Shown here: piece after piece, positions 1 through 8,276 of the stretch
Numbering within the stretch: position 1 is the stretch's first letter
Layout: the number at the start of each line of letters is the position of its first letter
NCBI GenBank assembly: GCA_964459465.1
Contig: CAYWLR010000004.1
Coordinates: 1 to 64,000, forward strand
From: CALAMC01 sp964459465
Lineage (GTDB): Bacteria; Zixibacteria; MSB-5A5; GN15; PGXB01
DNA: 64,000 bases
Reading direction: 5' to 3'
Notes under the pieces: model-generated
What the model saw: the letters and a program-made list of their open reading frames with translations, nothing else
The model's database searches: none
What the model was told of the DNA's origin: nothing
Translations under genes and position numbers: made by a program

Positions 1-456
1 ATCGAAAATATAATCGCCGTCGAAATGAAACAATTCACTCATAAAACCGCCAACCCAGTCGGCCCCGGACTTGAAATCGGCATAAGAATTAATGCCCGAT
101 GCCTGTATGGGGGGCAAAGTCGCTCCGGTTAGCGGGTTTTCGAGATTCTCGATTTTCAACTGCCACTGCCAGTTCTGGAAAGGATTACTGATAATGCCGT
201 GGAAACTCGGATAGGAATCATCGATCGTGAATCCGAATCCCAGAAATCCGGCCGCATTGTAGTACACACCGGTGAATTCGTTGTTCCACCTCTGATCGGT
301 TTCGCCGAATTGCCCGATAACATCGCCGCCACCGTCCCAGGCGACATAGCCCGACGGATCACCGCCGGTTAAAGTCAAAGCCATTGGGATAACGGGAAAC
401 AGCCAGATGCCGGCCACGGCCAGGAGCAAAAGCAGTCCGATCTTTTTCTTGAACAT
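1..456 (-). CDS. Secreted hypothetical protein, C-terminus cut by the window edge
   Basis: An open frame of 152 codons runs without a stop from an ATG at 456 to the left edge, so the C-terminus lies outside the window. The start is supported by a purine-rich AGGAGAAGG ribosome-binding site just upstream (about 459-467). The N-terminus is a typical export signal: a short KKK basic stretch, then a leucine/alanine-rich hydrophobic core and a likely cleavage site near residue 26 (PMALT). The mature part is rich in Gly, Trp, Tyr and Phe (for example YVAWDGGGDVIGQF), as in an extracytoplasmic beta-sandwich protein. I recognise no family. Export is an inference from the signal sequence; function is unknown. 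Confidence 0.7.
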   Translation of the reverse strand, partial: MFKKKIGLLLLLAVAGIWLFPVIPMALTLTGGDPSGYVAWDGGGDVIGQFGETDQRWNNEFTGVYYNAAGFLGFGFTIDDSYPSFHGIISNPFQNWQWQLKIENLENPLTGATLPPIQASGINSYADFKSGADWVGGFMSELFHFDGDYIFD

Positions 457-600
457 ACCTTCTCCTTTTATATAATTGTCCACTTTTCTAATATCTCAAA
501 ATGGCTATCACGCAAAAAAAAGGCCAAAAAAGATATTGTTCGTCGGGGCATGGCCGCATTATGATTGCAGCTTGACCAAACAGCGGCCATACCTATTAAT

Positions 601-628
601 TTGACAAACTCGGACGAATCGATTTATT
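601..628 (+). promoter_or_regulatory. Candidate promoter for the thioredoxin-TPR gene
   Basis: A perfect TTGACA (601-606) is followed after 16 bases by TTTATT (623-628). The start codon is at 677. The -10 match is imperfect; a better TATAAT lies at 634-639 but has no -35 at the right distance. Confidence 0.35.
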
Positions 629-676
629 TATCGTATAATATTTAAAGACAATATATTTGATTATATTTTTCATAAA

Positions 677-1861
677 ATGAATAAGCTTTTTCATGTCCGC
701 CGTTATCTTTTGCCACTACTGATAATAGTTCTGTCGGGGACTCCGGTCTTACCGGCAGATTCGTCCGATTTCGCCGCGGCAAAAGTGGCCGCCGCGCAGT
801 CCGGCCAAAGAATCCTTCTGGAATTTTATCGCGAGTCTTGCGAGTTCTGTCATAAAGCCGATGAAGAATTCTCGAATAATCCCCAAATCAGGGCCGCTCT
901 GAATAATGTCATTCATCTGAAATTGAATGCCCGCCAAGGAGAAGGCTACGAACTCGCCCCTAAATATAAAATCGGCTACACCTTCCCTGTTTTCATCTTA
1001 TGCGATTCCGCCGGCGAGATTTATTATCGCTGGATCGGCTTCACCGAACCCCAAAATTTCCTTCAGCAATTGAAGATCGGCCATTCTCAAAATCTCACCA
1101 TTGTTCAAAGGGTGACTGCACAACAGAATAAACCGACTTACGAAAACGCTCTTTTTCTGGCCCGGTATTTCGAGGAATCCTTAGAATATCTTAAAGCAAC
1201 CGAATACTATCGCCAGGCCGAAAAATTATCCGATAGAATCGCGAGAAATTACTCTTATCAGATTTTTGAGAATCTGGCCAATGCTTCATGGAACGGTCAA
1301 ATCGATTTCGAGCAGGTTCTTCCCGCCGCCGATACTCTCGTGAAACTGGCGCGCCCTTTTGATATGGTGAGGATGGCCACCAGCATCACCAATTTGGCCC
1401 GCAAGATTGGAAAATTAGAGCAAATCAAAGGCTACCTGGAAGCAGGGATACATACTGCCAAAACCAATCGGGATTCCGAACAAATCGCCCGGTATTACCC
1501 GAGTCTGCTGGCCGATTATGCTCTTCATTTCAGTCACGATACGGCCGCCGCCATGAAAATAAAATTGTCATCCTATGGTGACAAATGGCATAATGACCCG
1601 GTCAGTTGTTACCAGTTTGCGCGTTGGTGCCTGGACCGTCGCATTAATCTCGAACAGGCCGAACAATTGGCCCGCTTTTCGGTAAATGGCATCAAGGAAG
1701 GGTATTATCGCGGCCAGGTCTATAGCATGATCGCCGAAATCTGTTATTATCGTGGCAAGATAGGCGAAGCTAAGGAGATGCTCCAGGCCGCCATTCAGCA
1801 GGACCCGGAAAATGATTATTATTGGGATATGTTGGAACGATATCAGGCGGAACGCCAATGA
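677..1861 (+). CDS. Exported thioredoxin-like protein with TPR C-terminal half
   Basis: 394 residues. Residues 1-27 form a signal peptide (MNKLFHVRRYLLPLLIIVLS). Residues about 28-140 are a thioredoxin fold of the Thioredoxin_7/DsbD-gamma type, with the redox motif C55-E-F-C58 in YRESCEFCHKAD, and a later cis-proline-like stretch YTFPVFILCD. Residues about 155-394 are alpha-helical with TPR-like repeats, the last being the clear YYRGKIGEAKEMLQAAIQQD region. It probably acts in the periplasm as a thiol-disulphide reductase or folding factor for a bound partner; this role is inferred from the fold. No good Shine-Dalgarno sequence precedes the ATG. The gene is convergent with the next one, only 6 bases separate the two stops, and no terminator fits between them. 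Confidence 0.75.
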   Translation: MNKLFHVRRYLLPLLIIVLSGTPVLPADSSDFAAAKVAAAQSGQRILLEFYRESCEFCHKADEEFSNNPQIRAALNNVIHLKLNARQGEGYELAPKYKIGYTFPVFILCDSAGEIYYRWIGFTEPQNFLQQLKIGHSQNLTIVQRVTAQQNKPTYENALFLARYFEESLEYLKATEYYRQAEKLSDRIARNYSYQIFENLANASWNGQIDFEQVLPAADTLVKLARPFDMVRMATSITNLARKIGKLEQIKGYLEAGIHTAKTNRDSEQIARYYPSLLADYALHFSHDTAAAMKIKLSSYGDKWHNDPVSCYQFARWCLDRRINLEQAEQLARFSVNGIKEGYYRGQVYSMIAEICYYRGKIGEAKEMLQAAIQQDPENDYYWDMLERYQAERQ

Positions 1862-1867
1862 CAACGG

Positions 1868-2851
1868 CTATTCTAAATCGCTTTCAACTTCTTTAATTCT
1901 ATCAACCAATTTTTTATAACCATCGGCATCCCAGTCGGGCATACCGGCCTGCTTCAAACACTCTTCGGCTTTTATATAATATTCTAAAGCCCTCTTTTTA
2001 TCTCCCGCCTTAAGGCTGATTTCGCCCAGATCCCTGTATGCGTATCCCGCAAATTCCGAATTATCAATTCGTTCTGCCCAGGCCAGAACCGGCCGAAGCC
2101 ATTGCCCGGCCATATCATAATTGCCGTTAAGCAAATATGCATGCCCGACCGCCCAGTCGGCGATTAACTTATTTTGCTCGGTTCCCTGCCGCCAGTGATA
2201 TTCGCGGGCCTGCAGATATGCCTCCAGCGCTTCCGGGTATCTTTTTTGATCTTCATAGGTTGCCGCCAGATTATTCCAAAGCGGCCCCAGCCAGGACGTT
2301 ATATTATTCGTAGCCGCCTCCTCTATCCCCTTTTTTCCCCATTCAATCTGTTGCTCTGCAGTTCCGGTGATTGCCACCATGTGGGTGGCATCTATTGCCC
2401 GTTCAGACAGCCTGTTTTCCCGGCAGTATTCATACATTTCCATAAACGTTTCGGTCGCTTTGATCAGGTCGTTTTGTTTCCATTCGAAGCGCCCCTTTAC
2501 CCCCAGATACCGTGACCAACCCGACGGCATCTCTATTCGAACTTCGTCTTGCGCCGCTTTAAGATACGCCAGCCCTGCCTCCAGATTACCGGCAATATGG
2601 TAACATCGAGCGATCATGGCATTGGCCTCGACAGCATTGGAAACATTGCCTTCCTTTTGCGCCGTATCTAATGCCATAATAAATAATTCGCGGGACTTTT
2701 CATGATTTCCGGATGCAAATATGCTATCGGCAGTTTTAATCAGCCCAGCGGAAGTCATTTCAGATTCTCCTGCTACCGAAAATGACGAGTTTAACGCTAA
2801 TAATACGGCGAAACCGGCAATTATTCGGACTTTTGGCAAAAAAACGTTCAA
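1868..2851 (-). CDS. Exported TPR-repeat protein
   Basis: 327 residues. The start is a TTG at 2851, chosen because a strong AGGAGGAGG ribosome-binding site lies 4-6 bases upstream and the frame then begins with a signal peptide (hydrophobic IIAGFAVLLALNSSFSVAG). The mature protein is a chain of TPR-type helical pairs; diagnostic pieces are ARCYHIAGNLEAGLAYLKAA, NNLAATYEDQKRYPEALEAY and RDLGEISLKAGDKKRALEYY. TPR proteins act as protein-protein adaptors; the partner is unknown. It faces the thioredoxin-TPR gene tail to tail, so the two are not co-transcribed, although both are exported TPR proteins. Confidence 0.75.
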   Translation of the reverse strand: MNVFLPKVRIIAGFAVLLALNSSFSVAGESEMTSAGLIKTADSIFASGNHEKSRELFIMALDTAQKEGNVSNAVEANAMIARCYHIAGNLEAGLAYLKAAQDEVRIEMPSGWSRYLGVKGRFEWKQNDLIKATETFMEMYEYCRENRLSERAIDATHMVAITGTAEQQIEWGKKGIEEAATNNITSWLGPLWNNLAATYEDQKRYPEALEAYLQAREYHWRQGTEQNKLIADWAVGHAYLLNGNYDMAGQWLRPVLAWAERIDNSEFAGYAYRDLGEISLKAGDKKRALEYYIKAEECLKQAGMPDWDADGYKKLVDRIKEVESDLE

Positions 2852-3110
2852 TTTGCCTCCTCCTAATGCATGATAGCTTATTCAAAGTTATCTAAAAACT
2901 TACGATGAAAGCAATTATTTTCAAGGCCTAATTATAACTATTCGATTAACATCTGGCTTGAAAATCATTTAAAGGAAGCTTCAATGCAAATTTAAATTTG
3001 ATTTTTGTTGACTGGATATAGAGTTAACAATATTTAAAAACCATGACATTAAGGTTTGCTAAGATTGAGCCGGATAGCGGCTTAAAATGCGGCTTGGCCG
3101 CGAAAAATGC

Positions 3111-3139
3111 TTGACATATGTTTAAAAATTATGTTTATT
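3111..3139 (+). promoter_or_regulatory. Candidate promoter(s) upstream of the giant cysteine-rich protein
   Basis: TTGACA at 3111-3116 is followed after 17 bases by TTTATT (3134-3139). A second, weaker pair, TTGACT (3008-3013), 17 bases, TATTTA (3031-3036), lies further upstream. Either would give a leader of roughly 280-390 bases for the gene starting at 3428. The whole 2852-3427 interval (576 bases) holds no convincing gene; what I see is these promoters, a short tandem repeat at 3163-3194 and a small hairpin at 3350-3369. Confidence 0.35.
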
Positions 3140-3162
3140 TTAAACAGTTACGGAATTACCTG

Positions 3163-3194
3163 TCCAATTGTCCAATTGTCAAATTGTCAAATTG
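3163..3194 (+). repeat. Four-unit 8-bp tandem repeat
   Basis: Four contiguous 8-base units: TCCAATTG, TCCAATTG, TCAAATTG, TCAAATTG. All units contain AATTG and the first two contain the palindrome CAATTG. The array sits about 25 bases downstream of a candidate -10 and could be a regulator-binding array or a simple slippage product. Confidence 0.6.
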
Positions 3195-3349
3195 GATGCT
3201 TTTATAATTATACTTCCTTGTCCCGCTATGGGCATGGCATGTAAATAAGACTACAACAATTTGTTTCTAAAAGTACAACTGATTGAAATATTGAAATTAA
3301 CACCAATTAATTGTGATTCAAGGAGGTGGTGCTACTGGTTAAGGACTTG

Positions 3350-3369
3350 CCGGTCAAATAATCGACCGG
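3350..3369 (+). promoter_or_regulatory. Leader hairpin
   Basis: The perfect inverted repeat CCGGTC (3350-3355) / GACCGG (3364-3369), with an 8-base loop, lies just after an unused Shine-Dalgarno-like AAGGAGGTGG (about 3320-3329). It could affect leader stability or translation; no known riboswitch consensus was recognised. Confidence 0.35.
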
Positions 3370-3427
3370 ATCACGGGATATGTTAATTGTAACTAACCAT
3401 CAATATCATTAACCAAGAGGTATGTGC

Positions 3428-6400
3428 ATGGTTAAAAGTAAAGTTTTTTACGCAATTATCCTCGCAACCATTTTTGTCCTCGGTTCATTTGTTCTGGCCT
3501 CGGCCCAGGATAAGGTCGTGGTTTTTGGACCTTCAACAATGAAGGCTGAACCGGCGGAACCGGCTCATGTCGAAACTTTTGTCCCGACCGAAAATGAGGG
3601 TCAAATCGATGACCCGGTAATGCTTCCCGAAGAAATCGAAAGAATGAATTCGCCCGTCCAGAAGATTGTGGAACCGTCCACGATAAGAGACGGCATTACC
3701 GATCCTTCGGCCCGGATGACGATCCGCAACAGCCGCAGAGCCGATAAATCCACCCTGTTTGAGGATAATTTTCAGTCTTATACGGCCGGAAGCCCCAGCG
3801 ACCCCTTCCCGGCTCCGTGGACCAGAGTGACCACGGTGGCAGGATATACCTGGTTTGTGGCCACGGCCCAATCCGGCGGTGTTCCGAACGGAACCCAGGC
3901 CGCGCTGTGTCCTTATGGCCCGGCCGGCAGCCCGCAAGATGAATGGCTGATTTCGCCTTCTATTGATGTTTCCGGCATTACCGGAAATCTTTTCATCGAT
4001 TTTGAATATCTCCATGATAACCTCAACTGGCCCTTTGAACTGGACCTCTACGTTTCCACGACCGGCATGGCAACCGGCGACTTTACCCTGGTCTGGTCTG
4101 CTATGGGTGTGTCTCATCCCAATATGACCTGGACCCTGGCTACCGTTGACCTGACCGCCTATACCGGTGGCAATCTTTACATCGCCTTCCGTTATCAAGG
4201 CGAAGATGCCAACCTGGGCGGTATCGACAATGTCGTCGTCTATGATGAAACCGTCCTGCCCGGCCGTTGCTGTTATGGCACGCCGACAGCTCCAAGCTGT
4301 ATCGACGAGTTTGAAGTCGACTGTCTGGCCCGTGCCGATTTCATATCTTTCGACCAGAACCTCTCCTGCGCCACCGACCCCTGCCCGATTCCGAATCTGG
4401 GTCGCTGCTGCTATGGAGATCCTTATGGCCCGTCCTGTGCTGATGAATATCAGTTCCAGTGCGAAGCCCGCACCGATATGATTTCCTGGACGGAAGGCAT
4501 CGACTGCACCACGCCGTGCCCGATTTCTTCCGCTCCGGATAACGACGAGTGTGCCAATGCCGAAGACGTCTCCGGGACTTTCCCCATTGTCGTCGACGGT
4601 ACCACCATTGATGCCACCGAAGACTGTCCCGATGTTTTCGGCGGCTGGTATGGTGTCTGGTATAAATTCGACGTCCCGTATGCCAATTTCAATGTCAACA
4701 TTGATTTCTGCAATACGCCCGTCGAAATTTATTCCATCGGCGCCGTCTTGCATCACAGCTGCGTCTGCGACGATTACACCTTGTATTCGACCGGCCAGTT
4801 CCGTGATTGCGGCGACGGCTATACGACTCCAACCATTTACTGGAATGGAATGACCGGCCCGACCACCCTGTATTATCTGGTGGCCATGACCGACGAGTCG
4901 GATTTGCCGGCTCCTATGGATTTCCATTTCACTATTAACGTGGAAGAAGTCATTCCTCCGGAAAACGACTTGTGTGCCGACGCCATTCCTATTACCGAAG
5001 GCACCTATTACGGCAACACTGCGATGGCAACGACTGATGAAGCCGGTTATGCCAATCAGAATATCTGGTATGTTTATTCCCCGAGTGCCTCGGGTATTGC
5101 CAGCTTCAGCCTGTGCGGTTCCGATTTCGATACCAAACTGGCTGTTTATGACGGTTATTCCTGTTCGCCTCTCCCGACTTTGATCGATTCCGATGACGAC
5201 GGCTGTCCCGGCAAGACGGTCCGTTCGCTCATCGAGGGCGTCGAAGTCGTTTATGGCAACGAATACCTCGTCGAAGTCGGCGGTTACAGCAGCTATGTCG
5301 GCAACACCGAACTGGTTGTCAACCTCGTTGTCGGCGGCGCCTGCTGTGATCATACCAACGGTGCATGTACTAACGTTCCCGACGAGCCCACCTGTTTGGC
5401 CATGTACGGCGGAACCGGTACCTATCACGCGGGTGAAGACTGCGCCACGTATACGTGTTTAATCTTTACCCCCGGTGACAACTGCTCCGATCCGTATGTC
5501 CTGACACTGGGTCTGGGAGATCTGCCTTACACCGATTACAACCAGTACACCTGCGGTCGTGTCAATGACTATGTCGGTGCCGATATGTGCTACGGCAGCT
5601 ATTATGGTAACGGCGAAGACATGGTCTATCAGGTGACGTTCACCGAAGACATGACCCTTAAGTTCACGATGGATCCGCAGGGCACGACCTGGACCTATAT
5701 GGAACTGCGCGAGAATTGTCCTCCCACCGGCGGTTCCGCAGGCGCCTGTGTTTTCTACATGAGAAATACCGGCAGCGGCGTTTATTCGTCCAGCGCCATT
5801 TCGGTCTTTGCCGGAACATATTATATCATTGTTGACACCTGGCCATCACCGGATTGTATTCCCGCTTTCAATCTGACGATTGAATCCGTCACGCCTCCGG
5901 ATGGCCGGTGCTGTTACGGTTATCCGCAGGGAACCCTGTGCGATGACATCCCCGAGTTCGACTGTATTGCTCTCGGCGGAGCCTGGGATGGCACCAAAAA
6001 CTGCACCGACAATCCATGCATTATTGCCAGCCCCGGCGATGACTGTACCGATCCCTATATCGTCAAACTGCCCGACGACATGACCGGCGGTACCAACAAT
6101 GATGAATTTATCAACGTCAACTACACCTGCGATCGTGGCAATAATTATTCCGCCACCTGTCTGGGTTACTATGACGGCGGCGAGGAAATAATTTATGCCC
6201 TCGACGTGGATGTCCCGATGGTCGTCGACATCTATCTGACCACCACGTCCACCTGGACCGGTATGGCCGTCAGTGAAACGTGTCCTCCAGGTGCCACCTG
6301 TCTTGCCTATATTACAGGGTCTTCGAGCAACAAGACTCTGTCCAACGTTTCGTTGCCGGCGGGTATCAGCTACCTTATGATCGATACCTATCCGTCACCC

Positions 6401-7918
6401 AACTGTATTCCGGAATTCACGCTTAGGATTTCTTCGCCGTGCAGTGTCACTTGTCCTCCGGGAAGCACCCCCGAAGGTGAAGCCTGCATCGCCAATGACG
6501 GCGAAGACGTCACCAACGGCGGTTGCAATGACGATCCGGCCATCTTCAGCAGTGTCTCCTGCGGCGAAACCATTTGCGGTTTGACCAACACCTACGTCTA
6601 TGGCACCAGCAATTATCGCGACACCGACTGGTACCTGTTCCATGTGGATGAATGGTCGGTCGTAACCCTGACCGGTGAAGCCGAAGGTCCGTTTATCTGC
6701 GGCTTTATTGAGCAGGTCGTCCCCGGTGTTGCCGGTTGCGACAACATTACGGGATACCTGGGTGACTACGTTTCCGTCGCCGCCTGCACGCCATTCAGTA
6801 TTGACGTGACATTGGGCCCCGGTGATTATTATATCTTCGCTTCCTTGAGCGTCTACACCGGCTTCGCCTGCCCCGGCGTTGAATACTACTTCAGCGTCAA
6901 CTGCGTGCCGACGACACCGGTTTATTGCGATGCTTCCGGTGGTTGCGATGAATACATCGAACAGGTCACCATCGGTACGATTGACAATGTCACTGCATGT
7001 ACCAACTATGGTGATTACACCGCTCTGTCAACTGAAGTCCAGCCCGGCGAAAGCTATGGCATAACGGTTGTCAACGGCAATCCGTATTCATCCGACTACT
7101 GTATTGCCTGGGTTGACTGGAACCGCAATTATATCTTTGAAGAGGCCGAATCAGTGACCATGTCCGGCAGTCCGGGTTATGGCCCGTACACCGGCACCGT
7201 CACCGTTCCCGGCGACGCCACTCCCGGCGCCTGTCGGATGCGCGTCCGAATTAGCTACTCTACTCTGCCCGGTCCGTGCGGTACCACCACCTATGGTGAA
7301 GTCGAAGACTATACTCTGACTGTTGTTCCGGCCTTCGTGCCGATAACAATCGACGTCACTCCGGATCCGCTGAAAGCCATTATGGCTTTTGCGGCCCCGA
7401 ATCCGAATCCGGCCGAAGCCTTTGTCTATCTCGGTAGCAACTTTGAGCCCGGATATGATGTCAATGATATCGATCTCGGCACCGTGACCGTGAACGGTCT
7501 GACTCCGATGGCAACCGAAATAATTCCGAGTTATCCGGGATTCCTCGGCGAAGTCCTCAAGATTACCGTTTTCTTGAACGATTTTGCCGCTTCTTATGGT
7601 GTCCTGTACAACACGACGACTCAGAATTACACCGTTGCCGGGTCCTTTACTGATGCCGTGGCCTTCACCGAAGTCGGCGAATTGACCTTTATTGGCCATA
7701 CTCTCGGCGATGTCAACGGCGATCAGACTCTGAATCTGCTGGATATCTTGTTCCTGTTGGGTCACATATATAACGGCGGCGATGCGCCTATTGCGGGCAT
7801 TGCTACCGGTGATACCGACTGCAACGGCGACATGAACCTGCTCGACGTCCTTATCCTGATTTCTACCGTGTATCAGGGTGGCGACCAGCCGAGCTGCATT
7901 CCGCCGATTCAGCAATAA
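3428..7918 (+). CDS. Giant secreted cysteine-rich protein with PPC-like modules, GEVED domain and C-terminal dockerin
   Basis: About 1496 residues. I prefer the ATG at 3428 over the one at 3422, because AAGAGG (3415-3420) is correctly spaced only for the later codon. A signal peptide covers residues 1-27. Next come a MAM/choice-of-anchor-like jelly roll (about 110-275, containing EWLISPSIDVSG), four short Cys-rich modules beginning GRCCYG or GGACC, and several domains resembling prepeptidase C-terminal (PPC) folds. About 1175-1303 is a GEVED domain (WVDWNRNYIFEEAES; GEVEDYTLTV). The tail is a dockerin-type pair, DVNGDQTLNLLD and DTDCNGDMNLLD. No catalytic residues were seen. It is probably an extracellular adhesin or structural partner of the peptidases downstream; this is inferred from module content and position. 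An intrinsic terminator follows immediately. Confidence 0.8.
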   Translation: MVKSKVFYAIILATIFVLGSFVLASAQDKVVVFGPSTMKAEPAEPAHVETFVPTENEGQIDDPVMLPEEIERMNSPVQKIVEPSTIRDGITDPSARMTIRNSRRADKSTLFEDNFQSYTAGSPSDPFPAPWTRVTTVAGYTWFVATAQSGGVPNGTQAALCPYGPAGSPQDEWLISPSIDVSGITGNLFIDFEYLHDNLNWPFELDLYVSTTGMATGDFTLVWSAMGVSHPNMTWTLATVDLTAYTGGNLYIAFRYQGEDANLGGIDNVVVYDETVLPGRCCYGTPTAPSCIDEFEVDCLARADFISFDQNLSCATDPCPIPNLGRCCYGDPYGPSCADEYQFQCEARTDMISWTEGIDCTTPCPISSAPDNDECANAEDVSGTFPIVVDGTTIDATEDCPDVFGGWYGVWYKFDVPYANFNVNIDFCNTPVEIYSIGAVLHHSCVCDDYTLYSTGQFRDCGDGYTTPTIYWNGMTGPTTLYYLVAMTDESDLPAPMDFHFTINVEEVIPPENDLCADAIPITEGTYYGNTAMATTDEAGYANQNIWYVYSPSASGIASFSLCGSDFDTKLAVYDGYSCSPLPTLIDSDDDGCPGKTVRSLIEGVEVVYGNEYLVEVGGYSSYVGNTELVVNLVVGGACCDHTNGACTNVPDEPTCLAMYGGTGTYHAGEDCATYTCLIFTPGDNCSDPYVLTLGLGDLPYTDYNQYTCGRVNDYVGADMCYGSYYGNGEDMVYQVTFTEDMTLKFTMDPQGTTWTYMELRENCPPTGGSAGACVFYMRNTGSGVYSSSAISVFAGTYYIIVDTWPSPDCIPAFNLTIESVTPPDGRCCYGYPQGTLCDDIPEFDCIALGGAWDGTKNCTDNPCIIASPGDDCTDPYIVKLPDDMTGGTNNDEFINVNYTCDRGNNYSATCLGYYDGGEEIIYALDVDVPMVVDIYLTTTSTWTGMAVSETCPPGATCLAYITGSSSNKTLSNVSLPAGISYLMIDTYPSPNCIPEFTLRISSPCSVTCPPGSTPEGEACIANDGEDVTNGGCNDDPAIFSSVSCGETICGLTNTYVYGTSNYRDTDWYLFHVDEWSVVTLTGEAEGPFICGFIEQVVPGVAGCDNITGYLGDYVSVAACTPFSIDVTLGPGDYYIFASLSVYTGFACPGVEYYFSVNCVPTTPVYCDASGGCDEYIEQVTIGTIDNVTACTNYGDYTALSTEVQPGESYGITVVNGNPYSSDYCIAWVDWNRNYIFEEAESVTMSGSPGYGPYTGTVTVPGDATPGACRMRVRISYSTLPGPCGTTTYGEVEDYTLTVVPAFVPITIDVTPDPLKAIMAFAAPNPNPAEAFVYLGSNFEPGYDVNDIDLGTVTVNGLTPMATEIIPSYPGFLGEVLKITVFLNDFAASYGVLYNTTTQNYTVAGSFTDAVAFTEVGELTFIGHTLGDVNGDQTLNLLDILFLLGHIYNGGDAPIAGIATGDTDCNGDMNLLDVLILISTVYQGGDQPSCIPPIQQ

Positions 7919-7946
7919 TGGCAGATTTTCTGTCAGATTTTTTCGA

Positions 7947-7977
7947 GGGGACAGCCAAATTGGCTGTCCCCTTTATT
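7947..7977 (+). terminator. Intrinsic terminator after the cysteine-rich dockerin protein
   Basis: A perfect 10-bp stem GGGGACAGCC (7947-7956) / GGCTGTCCCC (7962-7971), with loop AAATT, is followed by TTTATTATA. It separates this gene from the C25 peptidase gene. Confidence 0.9.
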
Positions 7978-8016
7978 ATATGAACAAGCTGTTTTTTGTT
8001 GACCGAGAATTCAATA

Positions 8017-8044
8017 TTGACAAACATGGTATATTATATATATT
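8017..8044 (+). promoter_or_regulatory. Promoter for the C25 peptidase gene
   Basis: TTGACA (8017-8022), 16 bases, TATATT (8039-8044). The same TTGACA-N16-TATATT layout recurs at 17200-17227 before the M36-like peptidase gene. It implies a leader of about 225 bases. The 7978-8276 interval contains no convincing gene. Confidence 0.6.
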
Positions 8045-8099
8045 AATGAAGGAATTATACTTGCACGCCTTGTGGAGAATTTAAAAGTGGCTTTTGGTC

Positions 8100-8223
8100 G
8101 GTGTCGTTCAGACACCATAACTGTTTTCCAGCCTTTACTTTACGGCACCCGAAACCATGCCTTTACAACGTCGAAAATTATACTACTTTTTTTATAAAAT
8201 TGGCCATGAACACGGCCGTTTTT
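8100..8223 (+). promoter_or_regulatory. Structured 5' leader with a terminator-like hairpin
   Basis: Two hairpins lie between the promoter and the peptidase start. The first is GGTGTC (8100-8105) / GACACC (8111-8116). The second is AAAATTGGCC (8196-8205) pairing with GGCCGTTTTT (8214-8223) through four GC pairs, one wobble, one mismatch and four A-T pairs, and it ends in a T run. The second resembles a weak intrinsic terminator and might attenuate transcription. I recognise no ligand-binding aptamer. Confidence 0.35.
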
Positions 8224-8276
8224 TCTGTCTTAATGAAAAAACTAACTTTATGTGAGTAACTATATAGGAGGTTGGT

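Noticed and set aside
2852..3427. A c-di-GMP or other known riboswitch in the long leader
   Set aside because: Hairpins are present but none of the conserved bases of a riboswitch class I know could be found.
3533..5428. A 631-codon open frame on the minus strand inside the Cys-rich dockerin gene
   Set aside because: It is antisense to a gene with a signal peptide and recognisable domains. Its translation is low-complexity (I, G, V, D rich) with no family motif. It arises from the biased codon use of the real gene.
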